From assembly GCF_026274175.1 (NCBI RefSeq), contig NZ_JAPHNL010000112.1, positions 62,001 through 126,000 on the forward strand: a DNA stretch of 64,000 bases, written 5' to 3'. The stretch is from Streptomyces beihaiensis. Its GTDB lineage: Bacteria; Actinomycetota; Actinomycetes; Streptomycetales; Streptomycetaceae. Position 1 is the stretch's first letter, and every line of letters starts with the position of its first letter. A model generated the notes under the pieces. The model did no database searches and was not told where the DNA came from. It worked only from the letters and a program-made list of their open reading frames with translations. The translations under genes and the position numbers were made by a program. Positions 36,007 through 45,074 of the stretch are shown one piece after another.

Positions 36007-36368
36007 TCACGGCGCGACCCACGCGTACCGGTGCTCCGGGCGGCCCGTGTCTCCGTACTTGAGCAACAGGCGCAGCCGCCCGGACTGCTCCAGGGTGCAC
36101 AGGTACCGCTGCGCCGTCGACCGGCTCAGACCGGGGCGGCGTCCGCGGCAGGTCCCCGGCGATCTGCGGCTGCGCGGCCGTGGACTGTGCGATGGACAGA
36201 GCCCGGCGCATCGCCTGGTCGTCCAGCTGCTGGCTCAAGGGCGGCAGGAACAGCCCCACGGCGAGCACGGCGACCCCGGCGGCGACGGCCACCTGCATCA
36301 GAGGACTTGTGCGAACACGCGCCGGGGAGGCCGAACCGCCTGCGGCGCGGGGTGGAGGTCGAGCTCAT
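36007..36368 (-). pseudogene. Remnant of a CitA/CitB-type two-component system
   Basis: Reading leftward from 36368, a kinase-like start (MSSTSTPRRRRFGLPG) is followed, after frame changes, by a first transmembrane segment (MQVAVAAGVAVLAVGLFL, then QQLDDQAMRRALSIAQSTA) as in CitA/DcuS sensors. At about 36137 the sequence jumps to the C-terminal HTH of a CitB-type regulator (GLSRSTAQRYLCTLEQSG, then KYGDTGRPEHRYAW) that ends in TGA at 36007-36009. The whole kinase core and the receiver domain are missing. Two single-base losses near 36320 and 36305 plus a deletion of over 1.5 kb explain it. It lies beside citrate synthase homologues. Confidence 0.7.
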
Positions 36369-36454
36369 GGCAGGAAGGTACGGGGCCGCCCGGCTCGGCC
36401 GAACCCCTTGTGGCGCGGACCTCGTACAGCACACGCGCGGTGCCGCCGGCGGTA

Positions 36455-37408
36455 TCAGAGCGGCAGAGCGGGGACCTCACGCACCGCCAGGACATCCATA
36501 CGGGCCGGGGAGCCCGGGGCGCCGCCGCAGCTCTCCGGGCGCGGCGGTCGGGACGCTCCCTGGGCGACCGTGACGCTCCACAGGCGCCCGTCGGCGTGGG
36601 CGACGCTCACTTCCCAACCGGGCGCCTGCGCCCCGGCGGTGCCGTCGTCGGCCGGTACCGTGGCGGCACGCGCGCGCAGGACGGTGAGAGCGTCGGCGCC
36701 GTCCTCACCGGTCACCTCGCGCACCGCGAGCTCCGCGGCCTGACCCGGGCGGTCCCAGGCCGAGTTGCCGCGACATCCCCGGGATACGACCCGGCCCTCG
36801 CGCACCGCCTCGATGACCTGCTTGACCTCGGCGGCCGACGCCCTGCCGTACGCGTATCCGTAGGGGAGGACGAGCAGGGTCGGCGAGAAGCGGTGGCCGC
36901 CGAGGTGGGTGATCTCCCATACGCCCGCTTGTGCCGACAGGGTGGGGTCGGAGGCCAGGGGGCGCCCCAGGAGAGCGCAACAGCGGTCCCGCTTCCCATT
37001 GGTGCACACGAAGACGAGCGGGTCCCCGGTCCAGGGGCTGCCGAAATCGCCGTGATCGCCCGTTCCCAGAGCGGCGAAGTCGAGCCGGAGCAGGTTCTCG
37101 GGCGACTCGGTCGTGGCACCGCGCACCCAGGCGTTCCCCGGGGTCGTGTGCGCCAGGAAGACCTGGCGGCGGCCCTGAGCGTGATGGTCCGCGTGCCGGC
37201 CCGGGCGGCGTACGAGCGCGACACGCACCCCGGTGCCCTCGGCAGCCGCCTCCAGAGCGCGTCCCACGACGGGGTCCAGATGGCTGGAGGTCAGGGCCTT
37301 GGCGCCCCAGGGGCCCGGCTGTTCGACCAGCAGCCAGGTCCTGGCCGTGGCCGCGGTCCCCGCGAGGGGCTCGTCGAGGTCCCGCGAGGCGGTCGCGCAC
37401 GTACTCAC
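36455..37408 (-). CDS. Sucrase/ferredoxin-like family protein
   Basis: 317 residues, GTG 37408. LLVEQPGPWGAKAL near the N terminus and VFVCTNGKRDRCCALLGRPLA (~residues 133-153) bring together the Cys residues for a thioredoxin-like [2Fe-2S] domain. THLGGHRFSPTLLVLPYGYAYGR follows. These proteins are named after a potato sucrose-related clone; their true activity is uncertain and electron transfer is more likely. The C-terminal ~80 residues form a strand-rich extra domain (WEVSVAHADGRLWSVTV). Confidence 0.85.
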   Translation of the reverse strand: MSTCATASRDLDEPLAGTAATARTWLLVEQPGPWGAKALTSSHLDPVVGRALEAAAEGTGVRVALVRRPGRHADHHAQGRRQVFLAHTTPGNAWVRGATTESPENLLRLDFAALGTGDHGDFGSPWTGDPLVFVCTNGKRDRCCALLGRPLASDPTLSAQAGVWEITHLGGHRFSPTLLVLPYGYAYGRASAAEVKQVIEAVREGRVVSRGCRGNSAWDRPGQAAELAVREVTGEDGADALTVLRARAATVPADDGTAGAQAPGWEVSVAHADGRLWSVTVAQGASRPPRPESCGGAPGSPARMDVLAVREVPALPL

Positions 37409-37474
37409 GCAGCGGAGCCTAACCTGGGCCGCCGTACACGCCCCGACCGGTGGTCGCTCGGCCCCTGCCGGTGG

Positions 37475-38764
37475 TCACTCGTCGTCGGGGGACGACGCCT
37501 CGCCCGGGGCCGTGGTCGGCAAGGGCTGTGGCGGACGAAGCCCCACGTACTGGCCCGACGGTCGCATGCGCAGCGGCTGTTCGCCATACTCCTCAAGGGC
37601 GTGCGCGACCCACCCCGCCGTGCGGGCCACGGCGAAGATCGTCTCACCGGCCTCGGGAGCCATCCCGGACGACGCCGTCAGCACGGCGAGCGCCAGGTCC
37701 ACGTTGGCACGCAGATCCGTGTGGCGGGCGGTCGTCGTCACCACGTCGCGTGCCGCGGCCAGCGCGCAGTGGGCGGACGGCAGTTCTTCCAGGGCGTCGA
37801 ACAGTGCCTGGGCGCGCGGATCCTCGCCCTCGTAGAGCCGGTGGCCCAGGCCCGGGATCCGGCGGCCGTCGCGCAGTTCGGCGGCGATCACCGGCGCGGC
37901 GTTCTTCCGGTCGAGGACGTCCAGGAGCATCCGGTGGGCCAGCCCGCTGGCCGCGCCGTGCAACGGTCCCTCCAGCGCGCCCAGGCCCGCGGAGACGGCG
38001 GCGTACGCGTGTGCGCGCGCGGACGCGGCGACCCGCACGGCGAGGGTGGAGGCCGCCAGGTCGTGGTCGGCGAGCAGCCCGAGCGCCATGTCCAGGACCC
38101 GCAGTGACGCCTCGTCGGGATCCTGGTGCGAGAGCCGTCCCCACAGCCGCCGTGCGATCGGCGGGCCGTCGGCGTACGTGGAGCGGCACAGCGGCAGTGT
38201 GGCCGCGAGGGTGGGGATGAGGGTGCGCGCGGCACCGAGGACGGACTCTTCGGAGAGGTCGTAGCGCAGCGGGTCCGCGACGGCCGCGGCGATGGCCGCC
38301 ACCCGCAACCGGTCGACGGGGCCGCTGAGTTCGGGCAGGGCCGCGACGGCCTGGCGGGCCGCTTCGAGCGATTCCCTCGGCGCGGTGAACGTGGCGCCGG
38401 GACGGAGCGTGCCGGTCCAGAGCCACTCCGCGACCTCCTCGTACGAGTGATGGGCGGCCAGCTGCACCGCGTCGACTCCCCGAAAGAAGTACCGGTCCCC
38501 GTCGATGAGGGTGAGCCGGGTGCGTACGGACAGCTCGGCTGAGCCCGGACGGGCTGTGGTCTCCCGGTTGGTCCGGCGGGCGAGCGCCTCGACCTCGGCG
38601 GCGTCGAAGGTGCTGCCGCGCCGCCCCGGATCGCGTCGGCTCGTGAGCTGCCCCCGGCTCACGTACGCGTACACGGTCTCGGGTTTCACACCGAGCCGCT
38701 CGGCGGTCTCCCTGGTGGTCAGCCGGCGGGCCTGCCGCGCCGGAAGCGGTCCTTGATCCCTCAT
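37475..38764 (-). CDS. Citrate synthase homologue with N-terminal helix-turn-helix
   Basis: 429 residues, ATG 38764. Residues ~14-45 (LTTRETAERLGVKPETVYAYVSRGQL) form a MerR/excisionase-like HTH. The rest is a citrate-synthase fold: GPLHGAASGLAHRML with active-site His, IPGLGHRLYEGEDPRAQAL with the oxaloacetate-binding His/Arg, and LRANVDLALAVLT with the catalytic Asp. A DNA-binding domain on a metabolic enzyme suggests a moonlighting regulator, probably of the divergent citrate synthase gene. The short divergent region carries a 15-bp A/T-rich palindrome at 38793-38807. Confidence 0.88.
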   Translation of the reverse strand: MRDQGPLPARQARRLTTRETAERLGVKPETVYAYVSRGQLTSRRDPGRRGSTFDAAEVEALARRTNRETTARPGSAELSVRTRLTLIDGDRYFFRGVDAVQLAAHHSYEEVAEWLWTGTLRPGATFTAPRESLEAARQAVAALPELSGPVDRLRVAAIAAAVADPLRYDLSEESVLGAARTLIPTLAATLPLCRSTYADGPPIARRLWGRLSHQDPDEASLRVLDMALGLLADHDLAASTLAVRVAASARAHAYAAVSAGLGALEGPLHGAASGLAHRMLLDVLDRKNAAPVIAAELRDGRRIPGLGHRLYEGEDPRAQALFDALEELPSAHCALAAARDVVTTTARHTDLRANVDLALAVLTASSGMAPEAGETIFAVARTAGWVAHALEEYGEQPLRMRPSGQYVGLRPPQPLPTTAPGEASSPDDE

Positions 38765-38792
38765 GCGCGTCACCGTATCCGCAGGGCAATAC

Positions 38793-38807
38793 ATTGATTC
38801 AATCAAT
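38793..38807. promoter_or_regulatory. 15-bp palindrome ATTGATT-C-AATCAAT
   Basis: A perfect 7-bp dyad immediately upstream of a TTGACA -35 box (38809-38814), with further partial AATCA repeats at 38825-38845. It is a likely operator in the 97-bp divergent region. Confidence 0.6.
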
Positions 38808-38808
38808 A

Positions 38809-38836
38809 TTGACAGCAATAGAGTCAATCATAGACA
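38809..38836 (+). promoter_or_regulatory. Vegetative-type promoter candidate for the citrate synthase gene
   Basis: TTGACA (38809-38814) and TAGACA (38831-38836) are 16 bases apart; the -10 box lacks the final T. Confidence 0.45.
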
Positions 38837-38861
38837 GTCGAATCAAGTTCAGGGAGGAATC

Positions 38862-40031
38862 ATGCCGAACAACGAGACCGCTCCTGCCCCGGTCGTCGAC
38901 GTGCCGCGCGGCCTCGCCGGAGTCGTCGTGACCGATACCCGACTCGGGGACGTCCGAGGGCGCGAGGGCTTCTACCACTACCGCCAGTACTCGGCCGTCG
39001 AGCTCGCGCAGACCCGCGGCTTCGAGGACGTGTGGTACCTGATGATCCACGGCGAACTGCCCGACGCGGCACGCTCGGCAGCGTTCGCGCGGGAGACCGC
39101 CGCACTGCGACGGCTGCCCGACGACATCCGTGCGGTGCTTCCCGCCGTCGCCCGCGCGAGCGCCGCCTCCGGTCCGCTCTCCGCTCTGCGCACGGCCCTG
39201 TCGCTGTTCGGAGCCGCCCGGGGCCTGCGCCCCGTCTACGACATCGACGCCGACCGGCGCCGCGCCGACGTCCTCGCCGCCGCGGCCGTGGTCCCCACGC
39301 TGCTCACCGCGCTGCACCGGCTCGGCGGGGGCCTCGACCCGGTCGAGCCGCGCGAGGACCTCTCGTACGCGGCCAACTACCTGTACATGTTGACCGGTTC
39401 GGAGCCGGACCCCGCACGTGCGCGGGCGATCGAGCGTTACCTGATCTCAACCATTGACCACGGCTTCAACGCGTCAACGTTCACGGCCCGGGTCGTCGCG
39501 TCGACGGGAGCCGACGTGGCCGCCTGCCTCGTCGCGGCGATCGGCGCCCTCTCGGGGCCGCTGCACGGCGGAGCGCCCAGCCGTGCGCTCGACACCCTGG
39601 ACGCCATCGGCAGTCCGGACCGGATCGACCCCTGGATCCGGGACCGTGTCCTCGCGGGAGAGCGGATCATGGGCTTCGGTCACGCCGTCTATCGCACGCA
39701 GGACCCGCGCTCGCGGATGCTGCGCGGCATCGCGCAGGGCTTCGGCGGCCCGCGGGTGGAGTTCGCGGTCGAGGTCGAGCGCCGCGTCGAGGCGATTCTC
39801 GCGCAGCTCAAGCCGGGCCGCGAACTCCACACGAACGTCGAGTTCTACGCCGGGGTGGTCATGGAGCTGTGCGGTCTGCCGCGCTCCATGTTCACGCCGA
39901 CCTTCGCCGCCGCGCGCGTGATCGGCTGGGGTGCCAACATCCTGGAGCAGGCGGAGGACTCGAAGATCATCCGCCCGGCGGCCCGTTACGTGGGTGAAAA
40001 GCCGCCCGTACCCGTGCCCGAGCCGCACTGA
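38862..40031 (+). CDS. Citrate (or methylcitrate) synthase family protein
   Basis: 389 residues, ATG 38862 with AGGGAGGA upstream. The fold motifs are present: GREGFYHYRQYSAVELAQ near the N terminus, SGPLHGGAPSRALDTL (~235), RIMGFGHAVYRTQDPRSRML (~270) and LHTNVEFYAGVV (~330). The last has Glu where most citrate synthases have the catalytic Asp, as I recall for mycobacterial CitA. It condenses acetyl- or propionyl-CoA with oxaloacetate. It is divergent from its HTH-bearing paralogue, which may control it. Confidence 0.9.
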   Translation: MPNNETAPAPVVDVPRGLAGVVVTDTRLGDVRGREGFYHYRQYSAVELAQTRGFEDVWYLMIHGELPDAARSAAFARETAALRRLPDDIRAVLPAVARASAASGPLSALRTALSLFGAARGLRPVYDIDADRRRADVLAAAAVVPTLLTALHRLGGGLDPVEPREDLSYAANYLYMLTGSEPDPARARAIERYLISTIDHGFNASTFTARVVASTGADVAACLVAAIGALSGPLHGGAPSRALDTLDAIGSPDRIDPWIRDRVLAGERIMGFGHAVYRTQDPRSRMLRGIAQGFGGPRVEFAVEVERRVEAILAQLKPGRELHTNVEFYAGVVMELCGLPRSMFTPTFAAARVIGWGANILEQAEDSKIIRPAARYVGEKPPVPVPEPH

Positions 40032-40036
40032 GCGCG

Positions 40037-40291
40037 TCAGGCGTCAGGGATGTCCTGCTTCGCTCGCACCAGGGTCTCGCGGCTCACCACGACGATGCGC
40101 TCGTAGTCCGCGACCCCCGCGTCCGCCGGGAGTTCGCCCTTCAGGTCGGCGGTGGCCTCGGTGCCGATCACGGCGAAGTTCCCGTCGCTGAGCTCGAACA
40201 CGTCGGGGCAGGTGGCTCCGGAGGCGCTTCCACGGGCGGTGGGGGGAACCCCGATGCGGCGTACGATCTTCAAGGGGGGTCGGTCCTTCAC
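40037..40291 (-). CDS. Small conserved hypothetical protein
   Basis: 84 residues from GTG 40291; an in-frame TTG six codons later is an alternative and neither has a clear Shine-Dalgarno. The core is TCPDVFELSDGNFAVIGTEATADLKGEL and YERIVVVSRETLVRAKQDIP, divided by a short loop. This type is common in Streptomyces and often found beside regulatory HTH genes. Function is unknown. It converges with the citrate synthase gene, 5 bp apart. Confidence 0.72.
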   Translation of the reverse strand: MKDRPPLKIVRRIGVPPTARGSASGATCPDVFELSDGNFAVIGTEATADLKGELPADAGVADYERIVVVSRETLVRAKQDIPDA

Positions 40292-40423
40292 TGTTCACTA
40301 AGTGCCGCCTGGTGGCGGAGTGTCGCGGACACAGTAGTGCGCCCGGCGGGGCGATGAGGCAACGACGCCCTTTAATTCACAGGGAGTTGATGTTTCACCG
40401 GTCTGGGTGACAGTGGCCGCCCG

Positions 40424-40951
40424 TCACGTGACCGGCGGCTCGCCCACCACCCACCACTCGTCCGTGTCGGCCTCGTCCAGCTCCTGGAAGAGAGCCTCGG
40501 CGATACGGCCGATCTCGGCCTCGGAGGACGACGGGTCGAGCGCCGCGCGATGCGGGCGGGTGATCTCCCAGTACTCACGGATGTAGGCGCTCTGGAAGAG
40601 CTCGCGCAGATGGCCGAAGATCTCGCGGCGGTTCAGCAGGCCCGATTCGTAGAGGTGGAACGCGTTGACGTACCAGAGATTGGCGTACAGGTACTGCCGC
40701 CGCTTCTCCGGCGTCAGATCCACCCCGAAGGTGTCGATCACGACGGCCAGGGCCGGATCGTCGATGGCCTTGCTGAGCAGTTCCCAGTGCATGCGCTGCT
40801 GATGGGCGCGGGCCAGCCGTCGACGCTCCACCGCGGCGGACTGCCGACCGGGCCCCAGCTGCTGCCACAGGTGCACCGCGGCGGCGCCCACGAGTCCTCC
40901 CGTGAGCGCGCCGACCACGCCCGGCAGCGATCCGTAACTTCTTGTGCTCAT
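40424..40951 (-). CDS. DUF6082 family protein
   Basis: 175 residues, ATG 40951. A hydrophobic N-terminal helix (GVVGALTGGLVGAAAVHLW) acts as a membrane anchor. The cytosolic or outer helical part has QRMHWELLSKAIDDPALAVVI, YLYANLWYVNAFHLYESGLL and REYWEITRPHRAAL, characteristic of DUF6082. No catalytic motif is seen. The family name is from memory. Confidence 0.75.
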   Translation of the reverse strand: MSTRSYGSLPGVVGALTGGLVGAAAVHLWQQLGPGRQSAAVERRRLARAHQQRMHWELLSKAIDDPALAVVIDTFGVDLTPEKRRQYLYANLWYVNAFHLYESGLLNRREIFGHLRELFQSAYIREYWEITRPHRAALDPSSSEAEIGRIAEALFQELDEADTDEWWVVGEPPVT

Positions 40952-41289
40952 GTCAACCCCCGATTCGGGCGACCGTCCGCCGGTCGTCGGATGCGGGTCG
41001 ACAGCGACGGTGGCAGGGACCAGCGAGCGGGTGGGCGGCGCGCTTGCCGTCTCCCAGAGGGCCGAGCGGCTCTGATCGGCAGGAAGACGAAGGGAGGCGC
41101 GCGGAAGCCGCACAGGTGCGCAGAAACCGGCGCCATGTCCAACGTGTGCCCCGCGGGTGGTGCTAACAATCGTTCACATCGCGGCGTTTCTACGCGCTCG
41201 TATCCTGGGACGGCATTGATCCGTCGTACGAGAGCCGGTCGCACGAGCCGGTGCGCGCTCCGGTGTGAGAGAGGTCGCGTGAGGTCGCG

Positions 41290-42435
41290 TTGAGCAAGGC
41301 AGTACCCCATCAGATCCCCGTCGTCGTCCTCGCGGGCTTCCTCGGCTCGGGAAAGACCACGCTGCTGAACCATCTGCTGCACACCAGCGGTGGCACCAGG
41401 ATCGGCGCGATCGTCAACGACTTCGGGGCCATCGAGATCGACGCGATGGCCGTCGCGGGGCAACTCGGCGACTCCACGGTCTCCCTCGGCAACGGCTGCC
41501 TGTGCTGCGCCGTCGACGCGAGTGAACTTGACGTGTACCTCGATAAGTTGACTCACCCCGTCAACGACGCGCACGCCATTGACGTCATCGTGATCGAGGC
41601 GAGCGGCATCGCGGAACCACAAGAACTCGTCCGCATGGTCCTCGCCAGCGAGAACCCGCGGATCGTCTACGGAGGGCTCGTGGAGGTCGTCGACGCCGCC
41701 GAGTTCGACGCCACGCGCGAGAAGCACCCCGAGGTGGAGCGGCACCTGAGCATCGCGGACCTCGTCGTCGTGAACAAGAGCGACAGGTGCGCCGAGTCCG
41801 AACGGCAGCGGGTCCTGGACACCGTGCGCGCCGCGGCCGGGTACGCCGCCGTCGTATGCGCCTCCCACGCCCGTATCGATCCCGAGCTGCTGTTCGACTG
41901 CCGGCCCCACGAGGAGAGGATCGGCCAGCTCTCCTTCGACGACCTGCACCGGCACGACGACACGGTGGACAACCGCGGGGCGGGCCACCGTGCGGCGCAC
42001 GACGGCCATCTGCATGCCGCCTACGAGACGCTCTCCTTCACCTCCGACACGCCCATGGACCCGCGACGGCTGATGACGTTCCTCGACGGCCGGTCCGAGG
42101 GCTTGTACCGCATCAAGGGCTACGTCGACTTCGGCTCCGGCGACCCGCGCAACCGGTACGCGGTCCACGCCGTCGGCCGTTTCCTGCGTTTCCGCCCCGA
42201 GCCGTGGCCGCCGGGCGGGCCGCGCCGCACCCAACTCGTCCTCATCGGCACGGACATCGACACGGCGGCCCTCACCGAGGCGCTCGACGCCTGTCGGCGG
42301 CCCGACGCGACACCCGCAGCGATGTCCAAAACGAGCGAGGCCCCACACGCCGCGGACGACCACGGCATGTGGGGCGTGCTCCGCTTCGTACAGGACAAGG
42401 GCGAAGCGGACGCGGTGGACGAAGCGGACCTCTAG
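41290..42435 (+). CDS. CobW/COG0523 metallochaperone GTPase
   Basis: 381 residues, start TTG 41290 with GAGG at suitable spacing; the GTG at 41279 runs into a stop. Walker A is LAGFLGSGKTTLLNHLL, the metal-binding CxCC is in GNGCLCCAVDASEL, Walker B lies near VIVIEASGIAEPQELV, and the guanine-specifying NKSD follows LVVV. A His-rich stretch (LHRHDD...GHRAAHDGHLHA) suggests Zn or Co binding. These GTPases deliver metals to client enzymes, often under zinc limitation, but I see no Zur box. The stop shares CTAG with the convergent parC stop. Confidence 0.9.
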   Translation: MSKAVPHQIPVVVLAGFLGSGKTTLLNHLLHTSGGTRIGAIVNDFGAIEIDAMAVAGQLGDSTVSLGNGCLCCAVDASELDVYLDKLTHPVNDAHAIDVIVIEASGIAEPQELVRMVLASENPRIVYGGLVEVVDAAEFDATREKHPEVERHLSIADLVVVNKSDRCAESERQRVLDTVRAAAGYAAVVCASHARIDPELLFDCRPHEERIGQLSFDDLHRHDDTVDNRGAGHRAAHDGHLHAAYETLSFTSDTPMDPRRLMTFLDGRSEGLYRIKGYVDFGSGDPRNRYAVHAVGRFLRFRPEPWPPGGPRRTQLVLIGTDIDTAALTEALDACRRPDATPAAMSKTSEAPHAADDHGMWGVLRFVQDKGEADAVDEADL

Positions 42436-44885
42436 ACCGGCCCCGCCACCGTCGCCACCGGCTTCGCCAGGGAGACGCCCGAGCCGTCGCGACGCGGGTC
42501 GGGCTCGGGCAGCTCTGCCGGGGCGCCGCTGCGCTGCGCCGCGCGCGCGGGCGCCGGGCCCGCCCAGGCGACGCTCAGGCAGTCCTCGCCCTTGAGGAAC
42601 CGCTGGCAGCGCACGCCGCCCGTGGCCCGCCCCTTGCGCGGGTACTGGTCGAACGGCGTGAGCTTGGCCGTCGTCTGCACCGAGTCGTCGAGCGTGCCGC
42701 GCGAACCGGCCGCCGTGAAGACCACCGCGTCCACCGCCGGATCGATGGCCGTGAACGAGATGACCTTGGCACCGGTCGCCAGCTTGATACCCGCCATACC
42801 GCCCGCGGGACGACCCTGGGGACGCACCACGGAAGCCTGGAAGCGCAGCAGCTGGGCGTCGTCCGTGATGAACACCAGGTCCTCGTCGCCGGTGCGCAGC
42901 TCCACCGCCCCCACGATCCGGTCACCGTCCTTGAGGGTGATGACCTCCAACTCCTCCTTGTTGGACGGATAGTCCGGCACCACCCGCTTCACGACACCCT
43001 GTTCGGTGCCGATCGCCAGGCCCGGCGACGACTCGTCCAAGGTCGTCAGACACACCACGCGCTCGTCCGCCGCCAGGGTGGAGAGGAACTCGGTGATCGG
43101 CGCGCCGCCCGACAAGGTCGGGGCGGCCGCTGTCTCCGGCAGCTGCGGCAGATCGATCACGTTCAGCCGCAGCAGACGGCCCTCGGAGGTGACCGCGCCG
43201 ACCTCGCCACGCGCGGTGGCCGGCACCGCCGAGACGATCACATCGTGCTTGGCCCGCTTGGCGCCCTGCGTGTCGAACGGCTCCACGGTCGCCGTGCGCG
43301 CCAGCAGCCCCGTCGACGACAGCAGCACGCGGCACGGGTCGTCCGCCACCTGCAGCTCGACCGCCGCGAGCGGGGCGCCCGCCGACTCCATCAGAACCGT
43401 GCGGCGCTCGTTGCCGAACTTCTTGGCCACGGCGGCGAGCTCGGACGAGACCAGCTTGCGCAGCTCCGTGTCGGAGTCGAGGATCCCGGTCAGCTCGTCG
43501 ATCTCGCCGTTGAGCTTGTCGCGCTCCGCCTCCAGCTCGATGCGGTCGTACTTGGTCAGGCGGCGCAGCGGCGTGTCCAGGATGTACTGCGTCTGGACGT
43601 CGCTCAGCGAGAAGCGCTCGACGAGGCGCTCCTTGGCCTGCGCGCTGTTGTCGCTGGAGCGGATCAGCCGGATGACCTCGTCGATGTCCAGCAGAGCGAC
43701 CAGGAGGCCCTCCACCAGATGCAGCCGGTCCCGCTTCTTGCCGCGCCGGAACTCGCTGCGGCGGCGCACCACGTCGAAGCGGTGGTCCAGGTAGACCTCG
43801 AGCAGCTCCTTGAGGCCGAGTGTCAGGGGCTGGCCGTCGACCAGGGCGACGTTGTTGATCCCGAAGGACTCCTCCATCGGCGTCAGCTTGTAGAGCTGCT
43901 CCAGGACGGCCTCGGGGACGAAGCCGTTCTTGATCTCGATGACCAGACGCAGTCCGTGCTCGCGGTCGGTGAGGTCCTTGACGTCGGCGATGCCCTGGAG
44001 CTTCTTCGAACCGACCAGTTCCTTGATCTTCGTGATGACCTTCTCGGGCCCCACGGCGAACGGCAGCTCGGTGACCACGAGGCCCTTGCGGCGCGCCGTC
44101 ACGTCCTCCACCGAGACCGTCGCGCGGATCTTGAAGGTGCCACGGCCCGTGGCGTACGCGTCCTTGATGCCGGACAGGCCGACGATCCGGCCACCGGTCG
44201 GCAGGTCGGGACCCGGCACGTACTTCATGAGCGTCTCGAGGTCGGCGCCCGGGTGCTTGATCAAGTGCCGTGCGGCGGCGATCACTTCGCCGAGGTTGTG
44301 CGACGGCATGTTGGTCGCCATGCCGACGGCGATGCCGGACGCCCCGTTCACCAGCAGGTTCGGGTACGCCGCCGGGAGGACCGTCGGCTCCTGCTCCTGG
44401 CCGTCGTAGTTCGGGGCGAAGTCGACCGTGTTCTCGTCGATCGAGTCCGTCATCAAAGACGCCGCGGCGTCCATGCGGCATTCCGTGTACCGCATGGCGG
44501 CCGGGCGGTCGTCGTTGCCCAGGGAGCCGAAGTTCCCGTGGCCGTCGACCAGGGGCACGCGCATGGAGAACGGCTGCGCCATGCGCACCAGGGCGTCGTA
44601 GATCGACGTGTCGCTGTGGGGGTGCAACTTACCCATGACGTCGCCGACCACGCGCGCGCACTTCACGAAGCCGCGCTCGGGCCGCAGGCCCATCTCGTTC
44701 ATCTGGTACACGATGCGGCGGTGAACGGGTTTCATCCCGTCCCGGGCGTCGGGCAGGGCGCGCGAGTAGATGACCGAGTACGCGTACTCCAGGTAGGAGC
44801 CCTGCATTTCGTCCACCACGTCGATGTCGAGGATCTTCTCCTCGAAATCGTCGGGCGGCGGCGTCTTCGTGCTGCGGCGGGCCAT
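42432..44885 (-). CDS. parC: DNA topoisomerase IV subunit A (ParC)
   Basis: 817 residues, ATG 44885. The breakage-reunion domain has [42 protein letters not shown] (quinolone-site region) and [16 protein letters not shown] with the DNA-linking Tyr. The C-terminal half forms a beta-pinwheel with repeated blades ([32 protein letters not shown]). The GyrA-box is absent, supporting ParC. It partners the parE product. The stop overlaps the CobW stop on the other strand through a shared CTAG. Confidence 0.95.
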   Translation of the reverse strand: MARRSTKTPPPDDFEEKILDIDVVDEMQGSYLEYAYSVIYSRALPDARDGMKPVHRRIVYQMNEMGLRPERGFVKCARVVGDVMGKLHPHSDTSIYDALVRMAQPFSMRVPLVDGHGNFGSLGNDDRPAAMRYTECRMDAAASLMTDSIDENTVDFAPNYDGQEQEPTVLPAAYPNLLVNGASGIAVGMATNMPSHNLGEVIAAARHLIKHPGADLETLMKYVPGPDLPTGGRIVGLSGIKDAYATGRGTFKIRATVSVEDVTARRKGLVVTELPFAVGPEKVITKIKELVGSKKLQGIADVKDLTDREHGLRLVIEIKNGFVPEAVLEQLYKLTPMEESFGINNVALVDGQPLTLGLKELLEVYLDHRFDVVRRRSEFRRGKKRDRLHLVEGLLVALLDIDEVIRLIRSSDNSAQAKERLVERFSLSDVQTQYILDTPLRRLTKYDRIELEAERDKLNGEIDELTGILDSDTELRKLVSSELAAVAKKFGNERRTVLMESAGAPLAAVELQVADDPCRVLLSSTGLLARTATVEPFDTQGAKRAKHDVIVSAVPATARGEVGAVTSEGRLLRLNVIDLPQLPETAAAPTLSGGAPITEFLSTLAADERVVCLTTLDESSPGLAIGTEQGVVKRVVPDYPSNKEELEVITLKDGDRIVGAVELRTGDEDLVFITDDAQLLRFQASVVRPQGRPAGGMAGIKLATGAKVISFTAIDPAVDAVVFTAAGSRGTLDDSVQTTAKLTPFDQYPRKGRATGGVRCQRFLKGEDCLSVAWAGPAPARAAQRSGAPAELPEPDPRRDGSGVSLAKPVATVAGPV

Positions 44886-45074
44886 CGCTGCTGCGGCTCC
44901 TTCACCAACATCTGCGGGAACTGTCGCGGACCATTGTGGACCGCCCCACTGACAACGCCGCCCGCGACCCGTCGGTACGGGTACTTCGCCAGCCGGCGGC
45001 GCGCTTGCATACAGTGGCAGCACTGGCATCATTTCTGCGCCTCCCCCGCAGTTCCCGCGATCGAAGGGACCCCC

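Noticed and set aside
41150-41289. Zur box before the CobW gene
   Set aside because: AACAATCGTT is only partly symmetrical and does not match the Streptomyces Zur palindrome as I know it.
44560-44620. Quinolone-resistance mutation in parC (HPHSD in place of HPHGD)
   Set aside because: The Ser is likely a normal feature of actinobacterial ParC; no resistance claim can be made from one sequence.
41787-45074. Plus-strand open frame extending the M16 protein far upstream
   Set aside because: It runs antisense through parC. The M16 start at 45075 has a ribosome-binding site and a normal N terminus.
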